DNA of 64,000 nucleotides from Luzula sylvatica (GCA_946800325.1 OX326961.1:6798655-6862654), one strand, 5' to 3'. Counted from the first letter of the stretch, positions 51,301-64,000 are shown. The notes: a model not told the origin generated them from the letters alone. Made by a program: numbers and translations.

Positions 51301-52663
51301 CTAAGAAAGTTTGTTTTTCGATTCAAAACAAGATTTTAACGCTTTGAGGAGTTCAAATAACGTGTTTTTAGATCATTTGTATCGTATCTTTTAGTGCATA
51401 ACTTTTCACCAAATTTCACAAACACTAAGAAAGTTTGTTTTTCGATTCAAAACAAGATTTTAACGCTTTGAGGAGTTCAAATAACGTGTTTTTAGATCAT
51501 TTGTATCGTATCTTTTAGTGCATAACTTTTCACCAAATTTCACAAACACTAAGAAAGTTTGTTTTTCGATTCAAAACAAGATTTTAACGCTTTGAGGAGT
51601 TCAAATAACGTGTTTTTAGATCATTGGTATCGTATCTTTTACTACATAACTTTTCACCAAATTTCACAAACGCTAAGAAAGTTTGTTTTTCGATTCAAAA
51701 CAAGATTTTAACGCTTTGAGGAGTTCAAATAACGTGTTTTTAGATCATTTGTATCGTATCTTTTAGTGCATAACTTTTCACCAAATTTCACAAACACTAA
51801 GAAAGTTTGTTTTTCGATTCAACACAAGATTTTAACGCTTTGAGGAGTTCAAATAACATGTTTTTAGATCATTTGTATCGTATCTTTTACTATATAACTT
51901 TTCACCAAATTTTACAAACACTAAGAAAGTTTGTTTTTCTATTCAAAACAAGATATTAACGCTTTGAGGAGTTCAAATAACATGTTTTTAGATCATTTGC
52001 ATCGTATCTTTTACTACATATATTTTCACCAAATTTTACAAACACAAAGAAAGTTTGTTTTTCGATTCAAAACAAGATTTTAACGCTTTGAGGAGTTCAA
52101 ATAACGTGTTTTTAGATCATTTGTATCGAATCTTTTTACTACATAACTTTTCACCAAATTTCACAAACACTAAGCAAGTTTGTTTTTCGATTCAAAACAA
52201 AATTTTAACGCTTTGAGGAGTTCAAATAACGTGTTTTTATACCATTTGTATCGTATCTTTTAGTACATAACTTTTCACCAAATTTCACAAACACTAAGAA
52301 AGTTTGTTTTTCGATTCAAAACAAGATTTTAACGCTTTAAGAAGTTCAAATAACGTGTTTTTAGATCATTTGTATCGTACCTTTTAGTGCATAACTTTTC
52401 ACCAAATTTCACAAACACTAAGAAAGTTTGTTTTTCGATTCAAAACAAGATTTTAACGCTTTGAGGAGTTCAAATAACGTGTTTTTAGATCATTTGAATC
52501 GTATCTTTTACTACATAACTTTTCACCCAATTTCACAAACACTGAGAATGTTTGTTTTTCGATTCAAAACAAGATTTTAACGCTTTGAGGAGTTAAAATA
52601 ACGTGTTTTTAGATCATTGGTATCGTATCATTTAGTGCATAACTTTTCACCAAATTTCACAGA

Positions 52664-52673
52664 CACTTAAGAT
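52664..52673 (-). repeat. truncated satellite monomer (65-bp deletion), copy 2
   Basis: The deletion junction is identical to the one near 42806-42815, at an offset of 9858 bp, and serves as a shared derived marker of the duplicated segment. Confidence 0.85.
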
Positions 52674-52999
52674 CATTTGTATCGTATCTTTCAGTACATA
52701 ACTTTTCACCAAATTTCACAAACACTAAGAAAGTTTGTTTTTCGATTCAAAACAAGATTTTAACGCTTTGAGGAGTTCAAATAACGTGTTTTTAGATCAT
52801 TTGTATCGTATCTTTCAGTACATAACTTTTCACCAAATTTCACCAACACTAAGAAAGTTTGTTTTTCTATTCAAAACAAGATTTTAACGCATTGAGGAGT
52901 TCAAATAACGTGTTTTAAGATCATTTGTATCGTATCTTTCAGTACATAACTTTTCACCAAATTTCACAAACACTAAGAAAGTTTGTTTTTCGATTCAAA

Positions 53000-55900
53000 A
53001 CAAGATTTTAACGCTTTGAGGAGTTCAAACAACGTGTTTTTAGATCATTGGTATCGTATCTTTTACTACATAACTTTTCACCAAATTTCACAAACGCTAA
53101 GAAAGTTTGTTTTTCGATTCAAAACAAGATTTTAACGCTTTGAGGAGTTCAAATAACGTGTTTTTAGATCATTTGTATCGTATCTTTTAGTGCATAACTT
53201 TTCACCAAATTTCACAAACACTAAGAAAGTTTGTTTTTCGATTCAAAACAAGATTTTAACGCTTTAAGAAGTTCAAATAACGTGTTTTTAGATCATTTGT
53301 ATCGTATCTTTTAGTGCATAACTTTTCACCAAATTTCACAGACACTAAGAAAGTTTGTTTTTCGATTCAAAACAAGATTTTAACGCTTTGAGGAGTTCAA
53401 ATAACGTGTTTTTAGATCATTTGTATCGTATCTTTCAGTACATAACTTTTCACCAAATTTCACAAACACTAAGAAAGTTTGTTTTTCGATTCAAAACAAG
53501 ATTTTAACACTTTGAGGAGTTCAAATAACGTGTTTTAAGATCATTTGTATCGTATCTTTCAGTACATAACTTTTCACCAAATTTCACAAACACTAAGAAA
53601 GTTTGTTTTTCGACTCAAAACAAGATTTTAACGCTTTGAGGAGTTCAAATAACGTGTTTTTAGATCATTTGTATCGAATCTTTTACTACATAACTTTTCA
53701 CCAAATTTCACAAACACAAAGAAAGTTTGTTTTTCGATTCAAAACAAGATTTTAACGCTTTGAGGAGTTCAAATAACGTGTTTTTAGATCATTTGTATCG
53801 TATCTTTTAGTGCATAACTTTTCACCAAATTTCACAAACACTAAGAAAGTTTGTTTTTCGATTCAAAACAAGATTTTAACGCTTTGAGGAGTTCAAATAA
53901 CGTGTTTTTAGATCATTTGTATCGTATCTTTTACTACATAACTTTTCACCAAATTTCACAAACACTAAGAAAGTTTGTTTTTCGATTCAAAACAAGATTT
54001 TAACGCTTTGAGGAGTTCAAATAACGTGTTTTTAGATCATTGGTATCGTATCTTTTACTACATAACTTTTCACCAAATTTCACAAACGCTAAGAAAGTTT
54101 GTTTTTCGATTCAAAACAAGATTTTAACGCTTTGAGGAGTTCAAATAACGTGTTTTTAGATCATTTGTATCGTATCTTTTAGTGCATAACTTTTCACCAA
54201 ATTTCACAAACACTAAGAAAGTTTGTTTTTCGATTCAAAACAAGATTTTAACGCTTTAAGAAGTTCAAATAACGTGTTTTTAGATCATTTGTATCGTATC
54301 TTTTAGTGCATAACTTTTCACCAAATTTCACAGACACTAAGAAAGTTTGTTTTTCGATTCAAAACAAGATTTTAACGCTTTGAGGAGTTCAAATAACGTG
54401 TTTTTAGATCATTTGTATCGTATCTTTCAGTACATAACTTTTCACCAAATTTCACAAACACTAAGAAAGTTTGTTTTTCGATTCAAAACAAGATTTTAAC
54501 ACTTTGAGGAGTTCAAATAACGTGTTTTAAGATCATTTGTATCGTATCTTTCAGTACATAACTTTTCACCAAATTTCACAAACACTAAGAAAGTTTGTTT
54601 TTCGACTCAAAACAAGATTTTAACGCTTTGAGGAGTTCAAATAACGTGTTTTTAGATCATTTGTATCGAATCTTTTACTACATAACTTTTCACCAAATTT
54701 CACAAACACAAAGAAAGTTTGTTTTTCGATTCAAAACAAGATTTTAACGCTTTGAGGAGTTCAAATAACGTGTTTTTAGATCATTTGTATCGTATCTTTT
54801 AGTGCATAACTTTTCACCAAATTTCACAAACACTAAGAAAGTTTGTTTTTCGATTCAAAACAAGATTTTAACGCTTTGAGGAGTTCAAATAACGTGTTTT
54901 TAGATCATTTGTATCGTATCTTTTACTACATAACTTTTCACCAAATTTCACAAACACTAAGAAAGTTTGTTTTTCGATTCAAAACAAGATTTTAACGCTT
55001 TGAGGAGTTCAAATAACGTGTTTTTAGATCATTGGTATCGTATCTTTTACTACATAACTTTTCACCAAATTTCACAAACGCTAAGAAAGTTTGTTTTTCG
55101 ATTCAAAACAAGATTTTAACGCTTTGAGGAGTTCAAATAACGTGTTTTTAGATCATTTGTATCGTATCTTTTAGTGCATAACTTTTCACCAAATTTCACA
55201 AACACTAAGAAAGTTTGTTTTTCGATTCAAAACAAGATTTTAACGCTTTAAGAAGTTCAAATAACGTGTTTTTAGATCATTTGTATCGTATCTTTTAGTG
55301 CATAACTTTTCACCAAATTTCACAGACACTAAGAAAGTTTGTTTTTCGATTCAAAACAAGATTTTAACGCTTTGAGGAGTTCAAATAACGTGTTTTTAGA
55401 TCATTTGTATCGTATCTTTCAGTACATAACTTTTCACCAAATTTCACAAACACTAAGAAAGTTTGTTTTTCGATTCAAAACAAGATTTTAACACTTTGAG
55501 GAGTTCAAATAACGTGTTTTAAGATCATTTGTATCGTATCTTTCAGTACATAACTTTTCACCAAATTTCACAAACACTAAGAAAGTTTGTTTTTCGACTC
55601 AAAACAAGATTTTAACGCTTTGAGGAGTTCAAATAACGTGTTTTTAGATCATTTGTATCGAATCTTTTACTACATAACTTTTCACCAAATTTCACAAACA
55701 CAAAGAAAGTTTGTTTTTCGATTCAAAACAAGATTTTAACGCTTTGAGGAGTTCAAATAACGTGTTTTTAGATCATTTGTATCGTATCTTTTAGTGCATA
55801 ACTTTTCACCAAATTTCACAAACACTAAGAAAGTTTGTTTTTCGATTCAAAACAAGATTTTAACGCTTTGAGGAGTTCAAATAACGTGTTTTTAGATCAT

Positions 55901-56200
55901 TTGTATCGTATCTTTTACTACATAACTTTTCACCAAATTTCACAAACACTAAGAAAGTTTGTTTTTCGATTCAAAACAAGATTTTAACGCTTTGAGGAGT
56001 TCAAATAACGTGTTTTTAGATCATTGGTATCGTATCTTTTACTACATAACTTTTCACCAAATTTCACAAACGCTAAGAAAGTTTGTTTTTCGATTCAAAA
56101 CAAGATTTTAACGCTTTGAGGAGTTCAAATAACGTGTTTTTAGATCATTTGTATCGTATCTTTTAGTGCATAACTTTTCACCAAATTTCACAAACACTAA
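53000..56200 (-). repeat. higher-order repeat, 8 monomers, 992 bp, three copies
   Basis: GCTTTAAGAAG occurs at 53261, 54253 and 55245, each 992 bp apart, with the same order of variants as the two-copy block at 42.9-45.4 kb. The third copy explains why the offset between the two large duplicated segments rises from 9858 to 10850 bp. Confidence 0.88.
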
Positions 56201-58699
56201 GAAAGTTTGTTTTTCGATTCAAAACAAGATTTTAACGCTTTGAGGAGTTCAAATAACGTGTTTTTAGATCATTTGTATCGTATCTTTTAGTGCATAACTT
56301 TTCACCAAATTTCACAAACACTAAGAAAGTTTGTTTTTCGATTCAAAACAAGATTTTAACGCTTTGAGGAGTTCAAATAACGTGTTTTTAGATCATTGGT
56401 ATCGTATCTTTTACTACATAACTTTTCACCAAATTTCACAAACGCTAAGAAAGTTTGTTTTTCGATTCAAAACAAGATTTTAACGCTTTGAGGAGTTCAA
56501 ATAACGTGTTTTTAGATCATTTGTATCGTATCTTTTAGTGCATAACTTTTCACCAAATTTCACAAACACTAAGAAAGTTTGTTTTTCGATTCAACACAAG
56601 ATTTTAACGCTTTGAGGAGTTCAAATAACATGTTTTTAGATCATTTGTATCGTATCTTTTGCTACATAACTTTTCACCAAATTTTACAAACACTAAGAAA
56701 GTTTGTTTTTCTATTCAAAATAAGATATTAACGCTTTGAGGAGTTCAAATAACATGTTTTTAGATCATTTGCATCGTATCTTTTACTACATAAGTTTTCA
56801 CCAAATTTTACAAACACAAAGAAAGTTTGTTTTTCGATTCAAAACAAGATTTTAACGCTTTGAGGAGTTCAAATAACGTGTTTTTAGATCATTTGTATCG
56901 AATCTTTTTACTACATAACTTTTCACCAAATTTCACAAACACTAAGAAAGTTTGTTTTTCGATTCAAAACAAAATTTTAACGCTTTGAGGAGTTCAAATA
57001 ACGTGTTTTTATACCATTTGTATCGTATCTTTTAGTACATAACTTTTCACCAAATTTCACAAACACTAAGAAAGTTTGTTTTTCGATTCAAAACAAGATT
57101 TTAACGCTTTGAGGAGTTCAAATAACGTGTTTTTAGATCATTTGTATCGTATCTTTCAGTACATAACTTTTCACCAAATTTCACAAACACTAAGAAAGTT
57201 TGTTTTTCGATTCAAAACAAGATTTTAACACTTTGAGGAGTTCAAATAACGTGTTTTAAGATCATTTGTATCGTATCTTTCAGTACATAACTTTTCACCA
57301 AATTTCACAAACACTAAGAAAGTTTGTTTTTCGACTCAAAACAAGATTTTAACGCTTTGAGGAGTTCAAATAACGTGTTTTTAGATCATTTGTATCGAAT
57401 CTTTTACTACATAACTTTTCACCAAATTTCACAAACACAAAGAAAGTTTGTTTTTCGATTCAAAACAAGATTTTAACGCTTTGAGGAGTTCAAATAACGT
57501 GTTTTTAGATCATTTGTATCGTATCTTTTAGTGCATAACTTTTCACCAAATTTCACAAACACTAAGAAAGTTTGTTTTTCGATTCAAAACAAGATTTTAA
57601 CGCTCTGAGGAGTTCAAATAACGTGTTTTTAGATCATTTGTATCGTATCTTTTACTACATAACTTTTCACCAAATTTCACAAACACTAAGAAAGTTTGTT
57701 TTTCGATTCAAAACAAGATTTTAACGCTTTGAGGAGTTCAAATAACGTGTTTTTAGATCATTGGTATCGTATCTTTTACTACATAACTTTTCACCAAATT
57801 TCACAAACGCTAAGAAAGTTTGTTTTTCGATTCAAAACAAGATTTTAACGCTTTGAGGAGTTCAAATAACGTGTTTTTAGATCATTTGTATCGTATCTTT
57901 TAGTGCATAACTTTTCACCAAATTTCACAAACACTAAGAAAGTTTGTTTTTCGATTCAAAACAAGATTTTAACGCTTTGAGGAGTTCAAATAACGTGTTT
58001 TTAGATCATTGGTATCGTATATTTTACTACATAACTTTTCACCAAATTTCACAAACGCTAAGAAAGTTTGTTTTTCGATTCAAAACAAGATTTTAACGCT
58101 TTGAGGAGTTCAAATAACGTGTTTTTAGATCATTTGTATCGTATCTTTTAGTGCATAACTTTTCACCAAATTTCACAAACACTAAGAAAGTTTGTTTTTC
58201 GATTCAAAAATAGGTTTTAACGCTTTGAGGAGTTCAAATAACGTGTTTTTAGATCATTTGTATCGAATCTTCTACTACATAACTTTTCACCAAATTTCAC
58301 AAACACAAAGAAAGTTTGTTTTTCGATTCAAAACAAGATTTTAACGCTTTGAGGAGTTCAAATAACGTGTTTTTAGATCATTTGTATCGTATCTTTTAGT
58401 GCATAACTTTTCACCAAATTTCACAAACACTAAGAAAGTTTGTTTTTCGATTCAAAACAAGATTTTAACGCTTTGAGGAGTTCAAATAACGTGTTTTTAG
58501 ATCATTTGTATCGTATCTTGTACTACATAACTTTTCACCAAATTTTACAAACACTAAGAAAGTTTGTTTTTCGATTCAAAACAAGATTTTAACGCTTTGA
58601 GGAGTTCAAATAACGTGTTTTTAGATCATTGGTATCGTATCTTTTACTACATAACTTTTCACCAAATTTCACAAACGCTAAGAAAGTTTGTTTTTCGAT

Positions 58700-61600
58700 T
58701 CAAAACAAGATTTTAACGCTTCGAGGAGTTCAAATAACGTGTTTTTAGATCATTTGTATCGTATCTTTTAGTGCATAACTTTTCACCAAATTTCACAAAC
58801 ACTAAGAAAGTTTGTTTTTCGATTCAAAACAAGATTTTAACGCGTTGAGGAGTTCAAATAACGTGTTTTTAGATCATTTGTATCGAATCTTTTACTACAT
58901 AACTTTTCACCAAATTTCACAAACACAAAGAAAGTTTGTTTTTCGATTCAAAACAATATTTTAACGCTTTGAGGAGTTCAAATAACGTGTTTTTATACCA
59001 TTTGTATCGTATCTTTTAGTACATAACTTTTCACCAAATTTCACAAACGCTAAGAAAGTTTGTTTTTCGATTCAAAACAAGATTTTAACGCTTTGAGGAG
59101 TTCAAATAATGTGTTTTTAGATCATTTGTATCGTATCTTTTAGTGCATAACTTTTCACCAAATTTCACAAACACTAAGAAAGTTTGTTTTTCGATTCAAC
59201 ACAAGATTTTAACGCTTTGAGGAGTTCAAATAACATGTTTTTAGATCATTTGTATCGAATCTTTTACTACATAACTTTTCACCAAATTTCACAAACACAA
59301 AGAAAGTTTGTTTTTCGATTCAAAACAATATTTTAACGCTTTGAGGAGTTCAAATAACGTGTTTTTATACCATTTGTATCGTATCTTTTAGTACATAACT
59401 TTTCACCAAATTTCACAAACGCTAAGAAAGTTTGTTTTTCGATTCAAAACAAGATTTTAACGCTTTGAGGAGTTCAAATAACGTGTTTTTAGATCATTTG
59501 TATCGTATCTTTCAGTACATAACTTTTCACCAAATTTCACCAACACTAAGAAAGTTTGTTTTTCGATTCAAAACAAGATTTTAACACTTTGAGGAGTTCA
59601 AATAACGTGTTTTAAGATCATTTGTATCGTATCTTTCAGTACATAACTTTTCACCAAATTTCACAAACACTAAGAAAGTTTGTTTTTCGATTCAAAACAA
59701 GATTTTAACGCTTTGAGGAGTTCAAACAACGTGTTTTTAGATCATTGGTATCGTATCTTTTACTACATAACTTTTCACCAAATTTCACAAACGCTAAGAA
59801 AGTTTGTTTTTCGATTCAAAACAAGATTTTAACGTTTTGAGGAGTTCAAATAACGTGTTTTTAGATCATTTGTATCGTATCTTTTACTACATAACTTTTC
59901 ACCAAATTTCACAAACGCTAAGAAAGTTTGTTTTTCGATTCAAAACAAGATTTTAACGCTTTGGGGAGTTCAAATAACGTGTTTTTAGATCATTTGTATC
60001 GTATCTTTTAGTGCATAACTTTTCACCAAATTTCACAAACACTAAGAAATTTTGTTTTTCGATTCAACACAAGATTTTAACGCTTTGAGGAGTTCAAATA
60101 ACATGTTTTTAGATCATTTGTATCGTATCTTTTACTACATAACTTTTCACCAAATTTTACAAACACTAAGAAAGTTTGTTTTTCTATTCAAAATAAGATA
60201 TTAACGCTTTGAGGAGTTCAAATAACATGTTTTTAGATCATTTGCATCGTATCTTTTACTACATAAGTTTTCACCAAATTTTACAAACACAAAGAAAGTT
60301 TGTTTTTCGATTCAAAACAAGATTTTAACGCTTTGAGGAGTTCAAATAACGTGTTTTTAGATCATTTGTATCGAATCTTTTTACTACATAACTTTTCACC
60401 AAATTTCACAAGCACTAAGAAAGTTTGTTTTTCGATTCAAAACAAAATTTTAACGCTTTGAGGAGTTCAAATAACGTGTTTTTATACCATTTGTATCGTA
60501 TCTTTTAGTACATAACTTTTCACCAAATTTCACAAACACTAAGAAAGTTTGTTTTTCGATTCAAAACAAGATTTTAACGCTTTGAGGAGTTCAAATAACG
60601 TGTTTTTAGATCATTTGTATCGTATCTTTCAGTACATAACTTTTCACCAAATTTCACAAACACTAAGAAAGTTTGTTTTTCGATTCAAAACAAGATTTTA
60701 ACACTTTGAGGAGTTCAAATAACGTGTTTTAAGATCATTTGTATCGTATCTTTCAGTACATAACTTTTCACCAAATTTCACAAACACTAAGAAAGTTTGT
60801 TTTTCGACTCAAAACAAGATTTTAACGCTTTGAGGAGTTCAAATAACGTGTTTTTAGATCATTTGTATCGAATCTTTTACTACATAACTTTTCACCAAAT
60901 TTCACAAACACAAAGAAAGTTTGTTTTTCGATTCAAAACAAGATTTTAACGCTTTGAGGAGTTCAAATAACGTGTTTTTAGATCATTTGTATCGTATCTT
61001 TTAGTGCATAACTTTTCACCAAATTTCACAAACACTAAGAAAGTTTGTTTTTCGATTCAAAACAAGATTTTAACGCTTTGAGGAGTTCAAATAACGTGTT
61101 TTTAGATCATTTGTATCGTATCTTTTACTACATAACTTTTCACCAAATTTCACAAACACTAAGAAAGTTTGTTTTTCGATTCAAAACAAGATTTTAACGC
61201 TTTGAGGAGTTCAAATAACGTGTTTTTAGATCATTGGTATCGTATCTTTTACTACATAACTTTTCACCAAATTTCACAAACGCTAAGAAAGTTTGTTTTT
61301 CGATTCAAAACAAGATTTTAACGCTTTGAGGAGTTCAAATAACGTGTTTTTAGATCATTTGTATCGTATCTTTTAGTGCATAACTTTTCACCAAATTTCA
61401 CAAACACTAAGAAAGTTTGTTTTTCGATTCAAAACAAGATTTTAACGCTTTGAGGAGTTCAAATAACGTGTTTTTAGATCATTGGTATCGTATATTTTAC
61501 TACATAACTTTTCACCAAATTTCACAAACGCTAAGAAAGTTTGTTTTTCGATTCAAAACAAGATTTTAACGCTTTGAGGAGTTCAAATAACGTGTTTTTA

Positions 61601-64000
61601 GATCATTTGTATCGTATCTTTTAGTGCATAACTTTTCACCAAATTTCACAAACGCTAAGAAAGTTTGTTTTTCGATTCAAAACAAGATTTTAACGCTTCG
61701 AGGAGTTCAAATAACGTGTTTTTAGATCATTTGTATCGTATCTTTTAGTGCATAACTTTTCACCAAATTTCACAAACACTAAGAAAGTTTGTTTTTCGAT
61801 TCAAAACAAGATTTTAACGCGTTGAGGAGTTCAAATAACGTGTTTTTAGATCATTTGTATCGAATCTTTTACTACATAACTTTTCACCAAATTTCACAAA
61901 CACAAAGAAAGTTTGTTTTTCGATTCAAAACAATATTTTAACGCTTTGAGGAGTTCAAATAACGTGTTTTTATACCATTTGTATCGTATCTTTTAGTACA
62001 TAACTTTTCACCAAATTTCACAAACGCTAAGAAAGTTTGTTTTTCGATTCAAAACAAGATTTTAACGCTTTGAGGAGTTCAAATAATGTGTTTTTAGATC
62101 ATTTGTATCGTATCTTTTAGTGCATAACTTTTCACCAAATTTCACAAACACTAAGAAAGTTTGTTTTTCGATTCAACACAAGATTTTAACGCTTTGAGGA
62201 GTTCAAATAACATGTTTTTAGATCATTTGTATCGAATCTTTTACTACATAACTTTTCACCAAATTTCACAAACACAAAGAAAGTTTGTTTTTCGATTCAA
62301 AACAATATTTTAACGCTTTGAGGAGTTCAAATAACGTGTTTTTATACCATTTGTATCGTATCTTTTAGTACATAACTTTTCACCAAATTTCACAAACGCT
62401 AAGAAAGTTTGTTTTTCGATTCAAAACAAGATTTTAACGCTTTGAGGAGTTCAAATAACGTGTTTTTAGATCATTTGTATCGTATCTTTCAGTACATAAC
62501 TTTTCACCAAATTTCACCAACACTAAGAAAGTTTGTTTTTCGATTCAAAACAAGATTTTAACACTTTGAGGAGTTCAAATAACGTGTTTTAAGATCATTT
62601 GTATCGTATCTTTCAGTACATAACTTTTCACCAAATTTCACAAACACTAAGAAAGTTTGTTTTTCGATTCAAAACAAGATTTTAACGCTTTGAGGAGTTC
62701 AAACAACGTGTTTTTAGATCATTGGTATCGTATCTTTTACTACATAACTTTTCACCAAATTTCACAAACGCTAAGAAAGTTTGTTTTTCGATTCAAAACA
62801 AGATTTTAACGTTTTGAGGAGTTCAAATAACGTGTTTTTAGATCATTTGTATCGTATCTTTTACTACATAACTTTTCACCAAATTTCACAAACGCTAAGA
62901 AAGTTTGTTTTTCGATTCAAAACAAGATTTTAACGCTTTGAGGAGTTCAAATAACGTGTTTTTAGATCATTTGTATCGTATCTTTTAGTGCATAACTTTT
63001 CACCAAATTTCACAAACACTAAGAAATTTTGTTTTTCGATTCAACACAAGATTTTAACGCTTTGAGGAGTTCAAATAACATGTTTTTAGATCATTTGTAT
63101 CGTATCTTTTACTACATAACTTTTCACCAAATTTTACAAACACTAAGAAAGTTTGTTTTTCTATTCAAAATAAGATATTAACGCTTTGAGGAGTTCAAAT
63201 AACATGTTTTTAGATCATTTGCATCGTATCTTTTACTACATAAGTTTTCACCAAATTTTACAAACACAAAGAAAGTTTGTTTTTCGATTCAAAACAAGAT
63301 TTTAACGCTTTGAGGAGTTCAAATAACGTGTTTTTAGATCATTTGTATCGAATCTTTTTACTACATAACTTTTCACCAAATTTCACAAGCACTAAGAAAG
63401 TTTGTTTTTCGATTCAAAACAAAATTTTAACGCTTTGAGGAGTTCAAATAACGTGTTTTTATACCATTTGTATCGTATCTTTTAGTACATAACTTTTCAC
63501 CAAATTTCACAAACACTAAGAAAGTTTGTTTTTCGATTCAAAACAAGATTTTAACGCTTTGAGGAGTTCAAATAACGTGTTTTTAGATCATTTGTATCGT
63601 ATCTTTCAGTACATAACTTTTCACCAAATTTCACAAACACTAAGAAAGTTTGTTTTTCGATTCAAAACAAGATTTTAACACTTTGAGGAGTTCAAATAAC
63701 GTGTTTTAAGATCATTTGTATCGTATCTTTCAGTACATAACTTTTCACCAAATTTCACAAACACTAAGAAAGTTTGTTTTTCGACTCAAAACAAGATTTT
63801 AACGCTTTGAGGAGTTCAAATAACGTGTTTTTAGATCATTTGTATCGAATCTTTTACTACATAACTTTTCACCAAATTTCACAAACACAAAGAAAGTTTG
63901 TTTTTCGATTCAAAACAAGATTTTAACGCTTTGAGGAGTTCAAATAACGTGTTTTTAGATCATTTGTATCGTATCTTTTAGTGCATAACTTTTCACCAAA
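58700..64000 (-). repeat. higher-order repeat, 24 monomers, 2977 bp, nearly two copies, cut by window end
   Basis: CGCGTTGAGG at 58841 and 61818, AAGAAATTTTG at 60044 and 63021, AGCACTAAG at 60411 and 63388 and GCTTCGAGG near 58719 and 61696 are all 2977 bp apart (24 x 124 + 1). The second copy continues to the right edge. It differs from the first at few sites, for example TTGGGGAGTTC near 59962 versus TTGAGGAGTTC. Confidence 0.88.

Larger units (their letters stand above)
50160..57710 (-). repeat. large satellite segmental duplication, copy 2 (one extra 992-bp unit)
   Basis: Partner markers lie at 50160, 50835, 51889, 52172, 52659, 56721 and 57601. The increase in offset from 9858 to 10850 equals exactly one 992-bp 8-mer, so this copy gained, or the other lost, one unit after duplication. 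Confidence 0.85.
10052..64000 (-). repeat. satellite array, block 2: about 435 tandem 124-bp monomers, reverse orientation, to window end
   Basis: This is an almost unbroken head-to-tail tandem array of the same satellite, inverted relative to block 1. The plus-strand monomer reads, in order, ACATAACTTTTCACC, AAATTTCACAAACACTAAG, AAAGTTTGTTTTTCGATTC, AAAACAAGATTTTAACGC, TTTGAGGAGTTCAAATAACG, TGTTTTTAGATCATTTG and TATCGTATCTTTTAGT, 124 bp in total. Some monomers are 125 bp through one extra T, for example GAATCTTTTTAC. The length is 1 mod 3, so every frame soon meets a stop, and no long open frame exists. No transposon, gene or foreign spacer was seen. Marker variants show higher-order repeats, listed separately. 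It is probably centromeric, pericentromeric or knob heterochromatin; location and function are not shown by sequence. Confidence 0.97.

Noticed and set aside
10052..64000. CRISPR array
   Set aside because: There are no unique spacers between short repeats. The whole 124-bp unit repeats, in a plant nuclear context.
10052..64000. CENP-B box in the monomer (TTTCGATTCAAAAC region)
   Set aside because: It matches only the TTCGNNNNA half of the consensus and lacks the CGGG half. The partial match is probably chance.

Overview
The window looks like nuclear DNA of a flowering plant, probably a eudicot. The signs are a plant L1-clade LINE, a DUF724 gene (a plant-specific family) with short AT-rich introns, a hAT-type MITE, AT-rich intergenic DNA, and then an enormous tandem satellite array. 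No prokaryotic gene organisation is present and I cannot name the species.

Layout. 1-2315: minus-strand ORF2 of a LINE (endonuclease plus reverse transcriptase), open for 771 codons and running off the left edge, with a probable ORF1 tail at 2415-2474 and loss of recognisable LINE sequence soon after. 2485-5460: AT-rich intergenic DNA holding one clean 258-bp hAT-like MITE (3347-3604) with an 8-bp target duplication, plus short hairpins. 5469-6395: one three-exon minus-strand gene encoding a 261-aa protein made almost only of a DUF724 domain. Its leader and promoter carry a (CTT)n tract, a telo-box and two site II motifs. 6710-8930: AT-rich and then strikingly T-rich non-coding DNA. 8931-9007: a compound (CA)n(TA)n microsatellite at the edge of the array.

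9050-64000 (about 55 kb, 86% of the window) is one satellite family with a 124-bp monomer, roughly 440 copies. About eight monomers run in one orientation (9050-10027). The array then inverts at 10028-10051 and every later monomer reads the opposite way to the window end. No gene, transposon or unrelated spacer was seen inside the array. Monomers are not uniform: marker variants recur at fixed distances that reveal nested higher-order repeats (HORs). These are 23 monomers (2853 bp, 19.5-31.35 kb), 17 monomers (2109 bp, 32.8-41.1 kb), 8 monomers (992 bp, in two places) and 24 monomers (2977 bp, 58.7 kb to the end). A larger duplication with a 9858-bp offset carries a shared 65-bp deletion.

The only apparently functional host gene is the DUF724 gene. 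The LINE supplies its own retrotransposition enzymes. The satellite is the main discovery: its scale, HOR structure and per-monomer dyad suit a centromeric, pericentromeric or heterochromatic-knob array, but the sequence alone cannot say which. HOR distances were obtained by locating marker variants by eye and subtracting coordinates. Block boundaries are good to roughly one monomer.
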